Source: Brachyhypopomus gauderio
Lineage: Eukaryota; Chordata; Actinopteri; Gymnotiformes; Hypopomidae
Direction: 5' to 3'
Assembly (NCBI RefSeq): GCF_052324685.1
Contig: NC_135223.1
Span: 10,254,883 to 10,318,882 of the forward strand
DNA: 64,000 nucleotides
How positions within the stretch are numbered: position 1 is the first letter of the stretch; the number at the start of each line of letters is the position of its first letter. A model generated the notes under the pieces. It made no database searches. It had not been told where the DNA came from and saw only the letters and a program-made list of their open reading frames with translations. Both the position numbers and the translations under genes were made by a program. This document shows positions 36,801 to 56,499 of this stretch, one piece after another.

Positions 36801-39800
36801 TCAGGGAATATCCTTCACTACAGACACCATCCATCAGGGAATATCCTTCACTACAGACACCATTCATCAGGGAATATCCTTCACTACAGACACCATCCGT
36901 CAGGGAATATCCTTCACTACAGACACCATCCGTCAGAGAATATCCTTCACTACAGACACCATCCGTCAGCGAATATCCTTCACTACAGACACCATCCGTC
37001 AGAGAATATCCTTCACTACAGACACCATCCATCAGGGAATATCCTTCACTACAGACACCATCTGTCATGGAATATCCTTCACTACAGACACCATCTGTCA
37101 AAGAATATCCTTCACTACAGACACCCTCCATCAGAGAATATCCTTCACTACAGACACCATCCGTCAGAGAATATCCTTCACTACTGACACCATCCATCAG
37201 GGATTGTCGTTCACTACTGACACCATCCTTCATGGAATATCCTTCACTACAGACACCATCCGTCAGAGAATATCCTTCACTACAGACACCATTCATCAGG
37301 GAATATCCTTCACTACAGACACCATCCGTCAGAGAATATCCTTCACTACAGACACCATCCGTCAGAGAATATCCTTCACTACAGACACCATTCATCAGGG
37401 AATATCCTTCACTACAGACACCATCCGTCATAGAATATCCTTCACTACAGACACCATCTGTCAAAGAATATCCTTCACTACAGACACCATCTGTCAAAGA
37501 ATATCCTTCACTACAGACACCCTCCATCAGAGAATATCCTTCACTACAGACACCCTCCATCAGAGAATATCCTTCACCACAGACACCATCCTTCAGAGAA
37601 TATCCTTCACTACAGACACACTCCATCGGAGAATATTCTTCACTACAGACACCACCCGTCAGAGAATACCGTGCACACAACACACAATCCATCAGATAAC
37701 ACCCAGCACAGCACACCATCATCCATCAGAGAATGCCACGAAACTTTTTGCTTTTGGGAGAAGTGAGAGCAAACACAGTGTGTGTTGAGTGCTCGAGCCG
37801 GACACCCTCGCTGCAGTTCGATGTGGCTGACGGAGGTGTCTGGCATTTGTTGGCACAAGAGGGATAATGGTTGGAAACATTATGGAGTGTGATGCACAGG
37901 GCAACACATCACGTCCTTCTGAAACTCGCCACTGCATTTTTGTGGAGAACACTGTGTATGATTTTAAAAGGATCAAATCCCAGTTTAGTTTTAAGATGCA
38001 GCTCTAGCTAAAAAGCAAAAATAGAATATTTATTGATAGCACGAAGATCTTCTCCAGGACAACGGCGGGGGAAGAGGGAGGTTGCTGAAAATAGCATGTG
38101 TGTAGCTGTGTGTAGGCTCTACTGGTGAACCCTGGTTGAAATCGGTGGGGCTGTGGCTCTTCTGTCTGTGCAGTGACTCACCGATTACTCTAAATTGCAC
38201 GCATTCAAAATTTTCCATGCACATTTACAGATATGTAGAGGACATATTCATATTCATTATCAGTACTTTGTATCAAATGCTGAGATTTTATTGATCTGCA
38301 TTACTAGGAACTTTTTCAGAAATGAACGAGATTTCTTAGACAACCCTTGACTATATTGTGTGTACGATGTATACAGGTGTATGTGTGTGTGTGTGTGCGC
38401 GCGCGCGCGTGCGTGCACCTGTGCATGTGCGGAGTGAGAAACCCTAAGCAGGCTTGTGACATGCCGGGCTGTTTGTGTGCATGGGGGAGGGGAGCTTTTT
38501 CTGTGACTCAGCACCTGAGGTGAATAACACATGAAAGCCCCCCCCCACCCCAATCTCTTTCCCCTGGACTCCTGCTTAGCCCCACCCCCAGCCCTTACCC
38601 TACTAATCCTCCCTGAAGGGTGACAGTCCAGATCTGACTCTGCCTGCTTCAAATAATTAGCATATGCTAGAAGAAAACAAATTCTGAATTAGCACTTCAG
38701 TAATGAACATCATTACATCTATTAAAAGTGAGGCTGGGAAGGTGAGGATCTATAAGTCAAAATCAAGGTACATTAATTTATATAGTGCTTTTTACAAAAC
38801 ATGTTCTCACAAAGCAGCTTTACAAGCTCATGGGTTCAGATCCCTAATGAGCAAGCCAGCGGTGACAGTGGCAAGGAAAAACTCCCTAAGCAGGGATTAG
38901 GAAGAAACCTTGGGAGGCCAAGACTCAAAAGGGAACTCATCCTCCATTGGGAGGCCCAGGTAGTAGATGTCCATATTTATAGTTCTAATATAGTTCCATA
39001 GTTCTAGTTCTAGTTCTAATTCCAGGCTGAGCAATCACAGTCCCTCAATGTAGGTGTTGAGCCCCAGGTAGGAGTTGGCATCGATGTGTCTGCTGGCGGC
39101 AATGACATACACGGCATTAGCACACTGTCAAGCCAGGCAGGCTTATCTATAGCAGCATAACTAAAGGGAGGGACCTGGAGGTGTTAATTTGTGGAACTAA
39201 GAGAAGTCCTGCATTATGAAAGCGCAGCAGGCGAGAAGTGTTATAGTATGTAGTGAGTTCACTCAGATATTGTGGAGCAAGACCATTTAACGCCTTATAG
39301 GTCAACAGATGATTTTGAAAATCTATAAGATATTTAACCAGAAACCAGTGCAATGCAGAGAGAGTAGGTCTAATGTGATCAAAATTTCTAGCCCAGTTAG
39401 GACTATGGCTGCAGCATTCTGTACAAGTTGGAGTTTCTTTAGGGACAGTTCAGAGCATCCAATTAAAAGATTGGTTTTTGGTAAAAGTTACAATAGTTCA
39501 ATCTTGACGAGACAAAAGCGTGGACCAGCTTCTCTGCATCTGATAATGAAAGTAAATGTCTCAGCTTGGCAATATTACGTAAATGGAAAAAGGCAGCTTT
39601 AGTGACATTGCATGTGTGTGTCAAATGAAAGATCAGAATCAATAGTGATACCTAAGCTTTAGATATATATTTAGGTGTTACTGAAAAACTATATTGGGTA
39701 AGAGCAATATTAGACCAATTGCTTATTGAAGCTTTGGGAAGCAACACCTCAGTTTTATCTGAATTAAGAAGAAGAAAAGTAGACGCCATTTAGTTTTTTA

Positions 39801-42800
39801 TTTTCTTGATGCAGTTCTCAATTTTGGGAGTAGTATTGACATCATCTGGATTGGAAGATATATACAAATGAGTATCATCTGCATAGCAATGGAAGCTAAT
39901 ACCATGCCTACAAATGATTGTACCCAGAGGTAGCATATATAATGAGAATAATATGGGACCCAATACAGATCCTTGTGGTACACCATATTTTACTTTTGTG
40001 CATTCTGAGAATTCATTATTTACAAGTACAAATTGATAATGATCTGTCAGGTATGATTTGAACCAGGAGAGTGCTTGATCTCTAATGCCACTGAGTGTCT
40101 CCAGCCTATCCAGTAGAATGTTATCAATGGTGTCAAAAGCAGCATTTAGGTCTAACAGTATAAGAAAAGAAACATGTCCTTTATCAGAGATATTGTTTAC
40201 TACTTTAGTCAGCACAGTTTCAGTGCTGTGGTGGGGTTTAAATCTAGACTGACATTCTGTCTGTAAAAAAGAAGAAAGTTGCGAAGAAAGTATGTGTTTG
40301 AGTCAGTGTATCTTCACTCTGATGTCTAAGCTCCAAGTTTCTCTCTCAAATAGGAAATTCAAAAATGTGTTTTTTTTTTTTACATGCATGCATACAGAAG
40401 GGTCCCCGGCAGGGCTGCACAAGCTGGTGCAGTCTCTATGTGGCCTGCAGGGGGAGAGGAGTCAGCTCCGGGGGGAACTGCGTCTCCTTCATGCCCAGCT
40501 GGAGCAGAGGGAGCATGACCGCCACTCCAAAGTGCAAGCCTTCCAGCAGCAGGTACCACTGACCCACTGACCCTCTCTCTCATCACTTTGACTGTTCTTT
40601 CTCGCCCATCCTGTTTTCGGGTCATCACTCCATGCCCCAGCCCCCAAGCCCTCCTGTAGAACTGCTTCACTCATTGCTGGTTCTTTCAGATTAGACTTTC
40701 AAAGACCAGGTATTCAACACATCTGATCATCTCTCCTCTTCGGTTTTCTTTGTAGTCATTCATTAATCTCAATCTCAATGCCTCTCGCTCTATGTAATTA
40801 TCCACTCATCTATCCACCCACATTTATCATTTTCCATTTACACATCTATCCATCCATCGATCCCCATCTTGCTGCTCTAAAAGTAATGGCAGAACCTATT
40901 CATTTCCACCACAGATTGATGAACTAAAGAGCTGCATTGAGGAGAGAGAGGAGGAGCTCTCCAGGCTCCGCACCGCATCTGTAAGCACTTTATGCTCTAT
41001 TCAGTCCATTCGACCTGAAGAATAATAGTACACTTAAATTAGGTCAGACAAGCTCTTAACGTTGTTCATGGCCGAGGTTTTATCTGGGGCTCCGAGTGCT
41101 CTCTTGCGTGGACGTTCTCATTTCACCATGGCAGTCTAGACTTTGTGTCGTGGTTTGTCCCCAGGGAGTGACGGACTCCGAGAAGCGTGTGCTGGGCCTC
41201 TCCGCGGAGAACGAGAGCCTGAAGCACAGCCTGGCAGCAACCCAGGCTCTCCTGCAGCAGCTGTCCATTATTCCATCGCAGTCCAGCTCAGTGCTCATCA
41301 AGGTGAGACGCTGGCTCCTCCCCAGTGGCATGGCTCCTCCCCAGAGTGGCCTTGACATCTTCAGCAATGATTCGTGGCCTGTTTTGATTAAATTCGTTCA
41401 TGTTATTACACTCTTGTATGATATGTAGTCAAATTATATTAATGTTCCATGCTGTATAATGTGTGTATTATACAAACTCAGATCCTAGAGGGTTGAAGTC
41501 CAGGACTATGTAGTGATTCCTTTGTTACAGTGCACCCACTGGAGTTCAGTTAAATTTGTCGGAGCAAGACACCACTGGTCAGAATGAGATTTTTTTTTTT
41601 TGCTCACGCTTGCGTATATCAGGAAAACGAGAACCTGCGTAGCCGAGTGTTGCAGCTAGAGGGTGTCCTGCAGCAGCGGGCGGAGCAGCTCCAGCGGCTG
41701 GAACGCCGGAGCGAACAGGACGAGTGGCGGCGGGACGAGGAGTTGCGGAAGCGGGACGAGAGAGTGCGCGAGCTTCAATTGGAGCTGGACAAGGAACGCA
41801 GCAAGGAACCTGCAGTGAAGGTGAGAGCTGAGCACACGGAACACCAGCGTGACTGCAGTGTCTCCATCCTGAGGACATTGTCCTCCTTCTTGCTAGGCCA
41901 AAAGCTTTCTTGTATTATGTAAATGCATGACAGAGATGCATTGAAACATTATTACATAGTTATTGCAATGTTTAAATCACACATTGTTATTAGTTATTAT
42001 TCCCAACCTACACTGTATACAGTCAGGCTGGAGAACTGCTGACCTCAACTTGGGATGTCATTAGGAGGTGGAAGGAATGCTTTGAGGATCTTCTCAATCC
42101 CACCATCACGCCTCCCATAGAGGAAGCAGAACTGGAGGTTTTGGACGAAAGTTTGTCCATCACTTGGGCCGAGGTGACCAGGGTAGTTGTGAAACTCCTT
42201 GGCAGCAAGGCTTCAGGGGTAGATGAGATCTGCCCCGAGTTCCTTAAGGCTCTGGATGTTGTGGGACTGTCTTGGTTGACACGTCTTTGCAACATCGTGT
42301 GTACATCGGGGGCAGTGCTTCTGGACTGGCAAACCGGGGTGGTGGTTCCGCTTTTTAAGAAAGGGGACCGGAGGGTGTGAGACAACTATCTGGGGATCAC
42401 ACTCCTCATCCTCCCATGTAAGGCCTGTGCAGGGGTGCTGGAGAAGAGTCCGGTCAAGAGTCAAACCTTGGTTACAAGAGGAACAATGTGGGTTCCATCC
42501 TGGTCATGGAACACTGGACCAGCTTTTCACCCTTGCAAGGGTCCTAGAGGGTGAATGGGAATTTGCTCAACCAGTCCACATGTGTTTTGGAGAAGGCATT
42601 CGACCATGTCCCTCTGGGATTCCTCTGGGGGGTGCTCCGGGAGTATAGGGTACTGGGTCCATTGCTACGGGCTATCCAGTCCCTGCACAAACAGAGCAGG
42701 AGGTCGTTCGCATGCCTAGCAGTAATACAGACTGGTTTCCGGTGGGAGTTGTACTCAGTCAAAGCTGCCCTTTGTCACCAATTCTGTTTTATGGACACAA

Positions 42801-45800
42801 TTTCTCTGCATAGCCAAGTGGCGGAGGGGGTTCAGTTTGGTGGCCTCAGGATTCCTCGTCTACTTTTTGTGGATGATGTGGTCCTGTTGGCATAATTGGA
42901 TCCGGACCTACAGCTCTCACTGGAGCAGCTGAGTGTGAGGTGGCCGGGATGAGAATCAGCACCTCTAAACTGAGACCATGATACTCTGTCAGACAAGGGT
43001 GGTAACTTGGTCGGGAGTGAGTCCTTGCCTCAAGTGGAGGAGTTAAAGTATCTCGGGTTCTTGTTCACGAGTGAGGGAAGGATGGAACAAGAGATTGACA
43101 GGCAGATTGGTGCGAACTTGTATCAGACTGTTTTGGTGAAGAAAGAGCTGAGCCAAAAGGCAAAGCTCTCAAATTACTGGTCAATCTACGTTCACCTAAA
43201 ACTCTCACCTATGGTCACGACCTCTGGGTAGTGAATGAAAGAATGAGATCATGAATACAAGCGGCTGAAATTAGTTTTCTTTGCAGGGTGTCTGGGCTCT
43301 CCCTTAGAGATAAGGTGCAGAGTACGATCATCTAGGAGAACCTTAAAATAGAATTGCTGCTCCTCTATGTAGAGAGGAGCCAGTTGAGGTGGTTCAGTCA
43401 TCTGGTTATTGTTATTAAGGTCACAAAAACTCACAATCTCTCTAAATATAGCGCTCTATTGTTATCATTTCTACTAAATTGTGGTTTATATAAAATAGTA
43501 TTCTAACAATAATAGTTTTGTAACTATTGAGGTATGTCTTGAAGCTGCATGAAATGTATTATCAGGTGAATTTGACTTCCTTGCATCCACATCATGAGGT
43601 ATTTCCAATATTGTAGAAGTTTTCTGTGGATGTGGGGATCAGTGCTTCCAACCTGTGTCATTATATGAACTATATGACAATATGAGCTAATTGCTTTGTT
43701 TGCCTAACAAAATTATTTGTAGCTTTAGTCATTCTAGTGTTAACACGACAATCACATCACAAAAAGAATGATGAAAGAGTAAACATGGAACGTTGAACAA
43801 CTCTTTTTTCCCCTCTTTTGATACATGTAGAATGTCAAAGTAGATATGGAATAAATCTGCAATATTAAACCTGTTATACTGCAATATTAAAAAGCTGTTA
43901 CTTCATCACATTCTTTTGTCCCGTTGCAGTATGTCACGCGGACAGTGGAAGTGGAGTCGCCGTCAACTCTCAGGCAGCTGACGGAGGCCAGACACACGAG
44001 TGAGATCTTGAGCGAGAGGCTGAGCGGTCAGAGCGAGCGCTGCAGGCAGCTGGAGGAGAACCTCCGGCGCTCGGACGAAGTCAGCTGTAATCTTCAGCAC
44101 AAGGTGATCACACCGCTTGTCCTTCCGAATGAAAGGAAAGGAGCAGCGGTGTGGGAACACCGGCGATCACAGCGATCAATCGGCTTGGCGTCAAAGCGTT
44201 CTGCTGTGAACGCGGTGATCTCCAAATGAGAGGAAACTTGTTTCTCCTTGCTTGTTATCTGGCTCCGGGCCGAGGGTCAATTGATCGCTGGTGTGTTTTG
44301 ACAGATCGCCGCATACGAGAGAGAGATTGCGTCGCTGCAGGCAGAGCTGCTGAAGGAGATTGGCCATCTAGAGGAGAAGAAAGACGAGGCTGTGAGGGCA
44401 GCTTCCAGCTGCTCACAGGAGCACCTGCAGGACCAGTTCACAAGTGAGTCTGGTCCAACGCTACACCATACCAAGAAGATATACATGGGTTCTACTGGTA
44501 TGCTATATGATGGATTATATTTTCACAAAGTCTGTGTGATTGCCAGGCTTCCAGAGGCGTCTGAATGCTCTCCCTCCCACCCTGCGCTCTATGAAGACGG
44601 ATTACGCGAGCCTGAGGAGTCAAGTCCGCTGCTTCTCCGAGTTCTATGGAGCAGCCATTAAAGACGCCAGGAAGCAGGCAAGTCCATGAACCCAATGGAA
44701 TTTAATCCTTTAATCCTTGGTCTTATCACCATCCATTACAGAATGCAAATCCAGTCCTCAATATCTCAGGTTTGCTAGAAGTAAAGATTTAAATTTTCCC
44801 CAAAGAGCAGAACTCTCAAAGACCAGAAACCCCAAAGGGCAGAAACCCCAGAGGAGAAACCCGTAAAGAGCAGATTCCTTGGGTCGCCTGTTCGAATCTC
44901 TAAAACCTGACCCTCAGAGATTTGTATTGTATTTGTACCTCATTTACATAACTCTTTGTTGTGATGTAATTTCACAGATTTCTGCAGCAATAACTGAAAT
45001 GTCAGAGGCCAACAAGGACCTTCTGGAGAAATACAGGAAAGAGGTCACCCTTCGCAGGAAGTACCACGAGCAGTTGGTAGAACTGAAAGGTACACTGACC
45101 ATAGCTTTTATAATTCCACACCACTGCAGTTTGTGGAACAAGATGAACACAACACCAGTTCTTTTTTATCCATATATAATGCATTCTTCCATTAGGCAAT
45201 ATTCGTGTACTATGCCGCATCAAGCCAGTCCTAAAAGAGGACCAAGACGAAGAAGGCCAGGCAGTCGCCGTGACCACAGACGTACACAATGACTCTGTCC
45301 TCTCAGTTCTGAATAAGGGAAAAGCAAAGAGATTTGAGCTGGACAAAGTGTTTCATCCTCAGGCCACACAGGAGGAGGTAGATATTTCAAAAGCCAATGA
45401 CAAATGCAGTGGAAGTGTTGAATTTGGCATATCCTGTTTGGCATTGCTATTGATATATCAGGCATTAACTTCCACCTAAAAATGTTCATGTGTTTGTTCA
45501 ACTGCATGTATAGATATGCGGTAATAGGCTTCCTATACATGGCTGTAATGGCTGACATAACAGAGAATAAAATGGAATATTTTTCACACATCAGAAAATT
45601 TCAAATTAGGACCTAGTCATAACTCTGAGCATACCATCAAGACTAGTCTATGGAGCATGAGTGCAAAAAATATATATTATTGTATGAATATAGTAAGTAG
45701 CATTTGTTATTAATAATAATGTATGCTTTTATATTCTCAGGTATTTCAGGAAATTGAGCCCCTGATCACATCCTGCATAGATGGATATCACGTCTGCATC

Positions 45801-47312
45801 TTTGCTTATGGGCAGACAGGCTCGGGGAAGACCTACACCATGGAGGTACCATGCCTGAATGGAGTAACTCTGACCAGGAGATTAACCCTGCATTAACTCA
45901 TGAAAACCTTTATTCTGGGCAGTCTGGCCACTACAGCTGTTGTCATGCTACAGCTTCTTTCTCTGCACAGGGTACTGTAGAGAATCCAGGCATCAACCAA
46001 CGAGCCCTGAAGCACCTATTCAATGAGATTGAGGAGCGGAAGGACATGTGGACCTACATGGTCACTGTGAGTTCAGTGGAAATCTACAATGAGCTTCTCA
46101 GGTGATGCTCTTCAGCTTTACTGTTTACACAGAAGCTACACACAATGCAAATTCTACACCAGTTGCTTTAAAGTTATTTGTTAAATATTCACTGAGGTTT
46201 TTGAAGGGTCATTATTTTCTGTACTCAGAGATCTGCTGAGTAAAGACGGGGAGAAGCTGGACATTAAGATGAACCCTGACGGGACAGGGCAGCTTCACGT
46301 CCCTGGACTCAGGATCGTGGAGGTCAAGAGCTTCCATCATATCAAGAAAGTAAGTCTGTCAGTTTGATAAGGACAAACGGAAGTCTGTGGACGATGCTGG
46401 TGACTGACTGTGTGGCTCTGCAGATTTTGGCCAAAGCACGCAGAAACAGGATCACATTTGGGACGCAGATGAACCAGCATAGCTCTCGCTCCCACGCTCT
46501 GCTCAGCGTGACGGTGCAGGGAACAGATCTGGCCTCTGGTGCCACATCCTCCGGTGAGCAGAATGGTCTTACGACATTATTCTTCTGGTCCTTCAATGAA
46601 GTCTTTAGTCCTGGCCTTAGATCTTTAGTCTTGGTTCTTAGATCTTTAGTCCTCTCATACAAACTACAAGTCTTTAGATGTGTTCCCACACATCTGTCAT
46701 CTTTAATGATCCTCTGACTCCCTGATCCAGGTAAGCTGAACCTGGTGGACCTGGCTGGCTCAGAGCGCGTGTGGAAGTCGGGGGCAGAGGGTGAGCGGTT
46801 GAAGGAGGCCCAGAATATCAACCGCTCATTGCTGGCACTGGGAGACGTGATCCAGGCCCTGAGGGGCCGTCAGACTCACATCCCCTTCAGGAACTCGCGC
46901 CTCACCTACCTGCTGCAGGACTCCCTGGGGAAGGGCAACAAGACAGCCATGGTAGTTCAGGTACGTGCGCTCACATGAGCCTCAGCATTCTACGTCTTCT
47001 AGAAGCCTGGGACAAGTAAAGCCTTTGGACGTTATTAGACCACGGCTATCACAATGATCAATTGTTAATGGATATTACTTAATTAAGCATGTGCATCAGG
47101 GCATCTGTTGCTGATTCAAGCTATGGTGTACGGTTTAAGGCACTGCTGGCCTTGCTGACGCCATGTCTTCTGCGTTTCAGGTGTCCTCTCTGGAGAGGAA
47201 CGTTGGAGAGACTCTGTGCTCGCTGAAGTTTGCGCAGCGCGTGTGCAAAGTGGAGCTGGGCCCCGCCACACGCAGGCTAGAGAGTGGCAGCCACAGTGAA
47301 CACTACTCGTAA
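33892..47312 (+). CDS. kifc2: Kinesin-like protein KIFC2 (C-terminal motor, 19 coding exons, 920 residues)
   Basis: Kinesin-14 family motor, minus-end-directed by family, known from neurons. Exons: 33892-33990, 34321-34417, 34539-34708, 34856-35108, 40398-40552, 40915-40980, 41165-41302, 41623-41820, 43930-44103, 44305-44443, 44547-44677, 44978-45089, 45196-45377, 45741-45845, 45971-46101, 46229-46349, 46424-46553, 46731-46960, 47181-47312. The start [16 protein letters not shown] matches the hydrophobic N-terminus of mammalian KIFC2. Then an acidic Ser-rich linker ([19 protein letters not shown]), long coiled coil including [12 protein letters not shown], the neck [12 protein letters not shown]-loop GQTGSGKT, switch I NQHSSRSH, switch [11 protein letters not shown] and the terminal motor helix [16 protein letters not shown]. 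The 11th exon ends at a GC donor (44678). Human KIFC2 is about 838 residues. Confidence 0.95.
35449..37735 (+). repeat. 33-bp minisatellite, about 69 copies, in a kifc2 intron
   Basis: Tandem units of the type gagaatatccttcactacag then acaccatccgtca. Because 33 is a multiple of 3 and the unit lacks stops, long frames stay open on both strands (+ 35401-37788, - 37722-35410, and two further + frames). Codon content is dictated by the repeat and no splice sites connect it, so it is not called a gene. Variant units recur at 35914, 36541 and 37201, spaced 19 and 20 monomers, showing higher-order organisation. Confidence 0.97.
37736..38754. other. kifc2 intron, unique part with a GT/GC tract
   Basis: Between the minisatellite and the LINE. 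It contains an alternating (GT)n(GC)n run at 38378-38410, which could adopt Z-DNA, and no exon. Confidence 0.5.
38755..40260 (-). mobile_element. L2-type LINE, 5'-truncated and degraded, antisense in kifc2
   Basis: Minus-strand frames 40215-39790 encode reverse transcriptase motifs [26 protein letters not shown] and the catalytic block [12 protein letters not shown]. Further on, 39353-39147 gives the C-terminal [18 protein letters not shown]. The 3' end (plus-strand 38765-38830) carries the family tail with the tatagtgctttttacaaaac block. Frames are broken, so it is not mobile. Confidence 0.85.
42030..43260 (+). mobile_element. Degraded non-LTR retrotransposon reverse transcriptase in a kifc2 intron
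   Basis: Sense-strand pieces in shifting frames: [46 protein letters not shown], then [11 protein letters not shown] (the YADD-type catalytic motif with V for A) and [19 protein letters not shown]. Several stops and frameshifts. The order of motifs is that of one LINE ORF2, of a clade different from the L2 copies. Confidence 0.85.
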
Positions 47313-48006
47313 GGTCCGGCCAACCCGCACGACTGGAGGCAACTGCCCGGGACCGTTTCAACGGCAAGAACAAAGGATTTCGCCATTTCAAGGGCTGTGG
47401 TTCTGGAATGCCGTAATAGTACCGTCTGTGTTTTAGCGATGAACAGCAAGGACCCGGTCTGCTGACCCCATGAACTGCAGTCCACAGGCTGACCCGCATG
47501 TCTGAGTCCTCACCTGACTCACTTACATGGCCAGATTACCTCTACCTTGATGCAATACTATATTAATGTCCTGATAAAGTTCAACTTCCTGCTTTGTTGG
47601 GAGGTTTTGTTGTATGGGTACTCCTGAATACCTCAAGTAAATGCACATTACTTCTGACTTCACAAAAGAAAAAAAAATCCTGAAGATTACAGCATTCCCA
47701 TTCCGGGGATTATTTATACATCAGTTAGGAAAGCATTGACACATTTGCACATTTTCATAAAAACCAAATGTCCTTTTAAGTCTGTTGTTCTCTTTTACCA
47801 GTGGCCATTTCCCTCTAACATGATATAAAAGGTAGCAGCTTCTTCACTAATGGCATCAGCCCAGCTTTTGCAGGTAGCTGTTGCTCCATTGAACCCAAGT
47901 CAGCTTGGCTAAAGCTCAAGTCTGCTCTAGGATTCACAGCACATGCAACATGTTTCCAGAAAGTTCTGAGGGGCCCGAGGAAGAGCACTGACCTTCATAT
48001 GATGTA

Positions 48007-48750
48007 AATAAACATTCCACAAACATCATAACTCTAACTTACTGTACTTACAAATTTAATGTACTGTCAGGGAAAGTGTCACAAACTAATTAATAGTATA
48101 TAATCAGGTAAATTAAAATAGTTAAAAAGTCCATTCTATTTGTGGCTGTTAAATGTGGCTTTGGAAGGTTAAGATTTTGGCCTTGGGGCTCCCAGAATTT
48201 TGTATTATTGTTTTTATTAGTGTATAAGAAATTTGAAATGCACTTTACTTTTAAGGCAATTTTAGGTGCTTTGTTCATAGAACTAGTGAATATTTTAACC
48301 AAAAATGTGTTGTGTTTCTGAACTAAGCTGTGCCTGTGCTCTTTTGACAATGCTTGTTGATGAATATTTATAAATGTTTATTTATTTGGATAATGAGTAT
48401 TTCTTTATCCTGATTCCAATAAGGGATTCTGAATGGAAACTGACAACATGCCCTCATTATGCCATTATATTCTGCTCCACCACAGCATTGGGTTGGGAAC
48501 AAATGAAATGAATGAAATTAATCTTTAATTCAGTTTATTCTATACTCCATGTTTAGGAATAGAAAATGCAAGTTATTATTACTTATTAACTAGAAGTTAT
48601 TAAGGTATTATTGCCACTACAGCTATACAATGCAGTTTCCTAATTTAGATACAAGTATTCTTGACATTCTTACAGATTTGCAGATTCACAACAATGTTTG
48701 TCTTTGGAACTTTCCAGTCTGCTTGTATATCAGTGACAACAGTAAATAAA
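48007..48750 (+). terminator. Candidate kifc2 polyadenylation signals
   Basis: AATAAA at 48007-48012 and again at 48745-48750, about 700 and 1430 bases after the stop. The interval 47313-49080 has no gene and is read as kifc2 3' UTR and a short convergent spacer with ccdc12. Confidence 0.45.
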
Positions 48751-49106
48751 ACCAGATAAACGTGACTCTGTACTCTCTTCTATTACACCCGTTATTGGGG
48801 AAACTGCAACTGTTGCTATGTGAATCAAAATTAGTGGGTATGTGACAAACGTTTAAAACAACCTCTTACGTTTTCCAGAGACTTGGCCTAATATTTGCCT
48901 AAAATGGAGTTCAATTAAGAATTCACCATAAAACCAACATATAAATATGTGTAAAAGAAACACGAACTGCTTGTCTGATTTTCTGAACCATTCTTAAGGA
49001 AATGTCACGCCTGCTATTCTGAAATAATCAAGGTTATCTACGTTCAGAGAACAGAAGACTTGATAAATAAACAGCAAAACAGAACACTTACTATATAAAA
49101 AAGCTT

Positions 49107-49112
49107 TTTATT
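49107..49112 (-). terminator. ccdc12 polyadenylation signal
   Basis: TTTATT on the plus strand, AATAAA on the minus strand, about 210 bases beyond the ccdc12 stop codon. Confidence 0.55.
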
Positions 49113-49199
49113 TAATCTAATTGTATGAAACTACATCAGAAGGGAACATTGATTGCATACATCTTTTTATTATGTTCCTCTCTGACAGAGTGACAATGA

Positions 49200-49217
49200 C
49201 ACACACACACACACACA
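49200..49217. repeat. Short (CA)n microsatellite
   Basis: About nine CA units in the ccdc12 3' UTR. Confidence 0.8.
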
Positions 49218-49324
49218 TACCAGATTCATAACCTGATGCGCAGCATCAGAATTCAGTTGACAAACTGAATGTGTGAGCTACTGTCTCTGAGCTCCTGCAA
49301 GGCGAGCGTAACTACAGAGCAGGC

Positions 49325-55902
<6,578 letters not shown>

Positions 55903-56304
55903 TGTGAAATACACGCAACACAGGCATCTGACATCGACAGTCAAGGCTGCCAAGGTCACTTAGAAGAGAACAGAGAACATCGATTTGTACGCGCTTTTAG
56001 TTCATTTAAAACCTCTGGTGAGCAACGTAAAGCAGACGTCGTAAAACTAGGTCAGCTTAATGAGTACGTTTTGGATGGGAATGCCATTATGAAATGTTGG
56101 CAATCTACAATAGCATAGTTTATGCGGCAGTGTATCTAAGATAGTAATTGCAATTTTCTTAGCCCATTGGTTTGTGACCTTTATACACATACGATAAAAC
56201 TCAACTTTTAAAATTGCTAGTTGCTTATCAAATGACCAAACATAGCACAGTGAAAAGCTAAAAACTCAGACTAGCAGCCATGCAGTGTCTACAGAGTATG
56301 GCAC

Positions 56305-56341
56305 GGGGGGGGGGGGGGGGGGGGGGGGTGGGGGGGGGGGG
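56305..56341 (+). repeat. Poly-G tract (about 35 G with one interruption)
   Basis: Long G run upstream of ccdc12, broken by a single T. A G-quadruplex could form on the plus strand, and the exact length is uncertain. Confidence 0.9.
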
Positions 56342-56499
56342 TGGAGCAGAGCATTGCCATGGTAAAATCAGCTGCTTCTGGGTTTATCTTCCGACCATTG
56401 CTTGGATTCCAGACACAGCAAATCCACAAAGTGTACTGACCTTGCAAAATAAGTACCACAAAAGGATGAACTATCACCCACTCCACATGCATTACTGTA

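Noticed and set aside
35401-37788. A 795-codon open frame (and 770 codons on the other strand)
   Set aside because: It is wholly a 33-bp tandem repeat whose unit lacks stops in several frames; it lies inside a kifc2 intron with no splice sites joining it to the exons.
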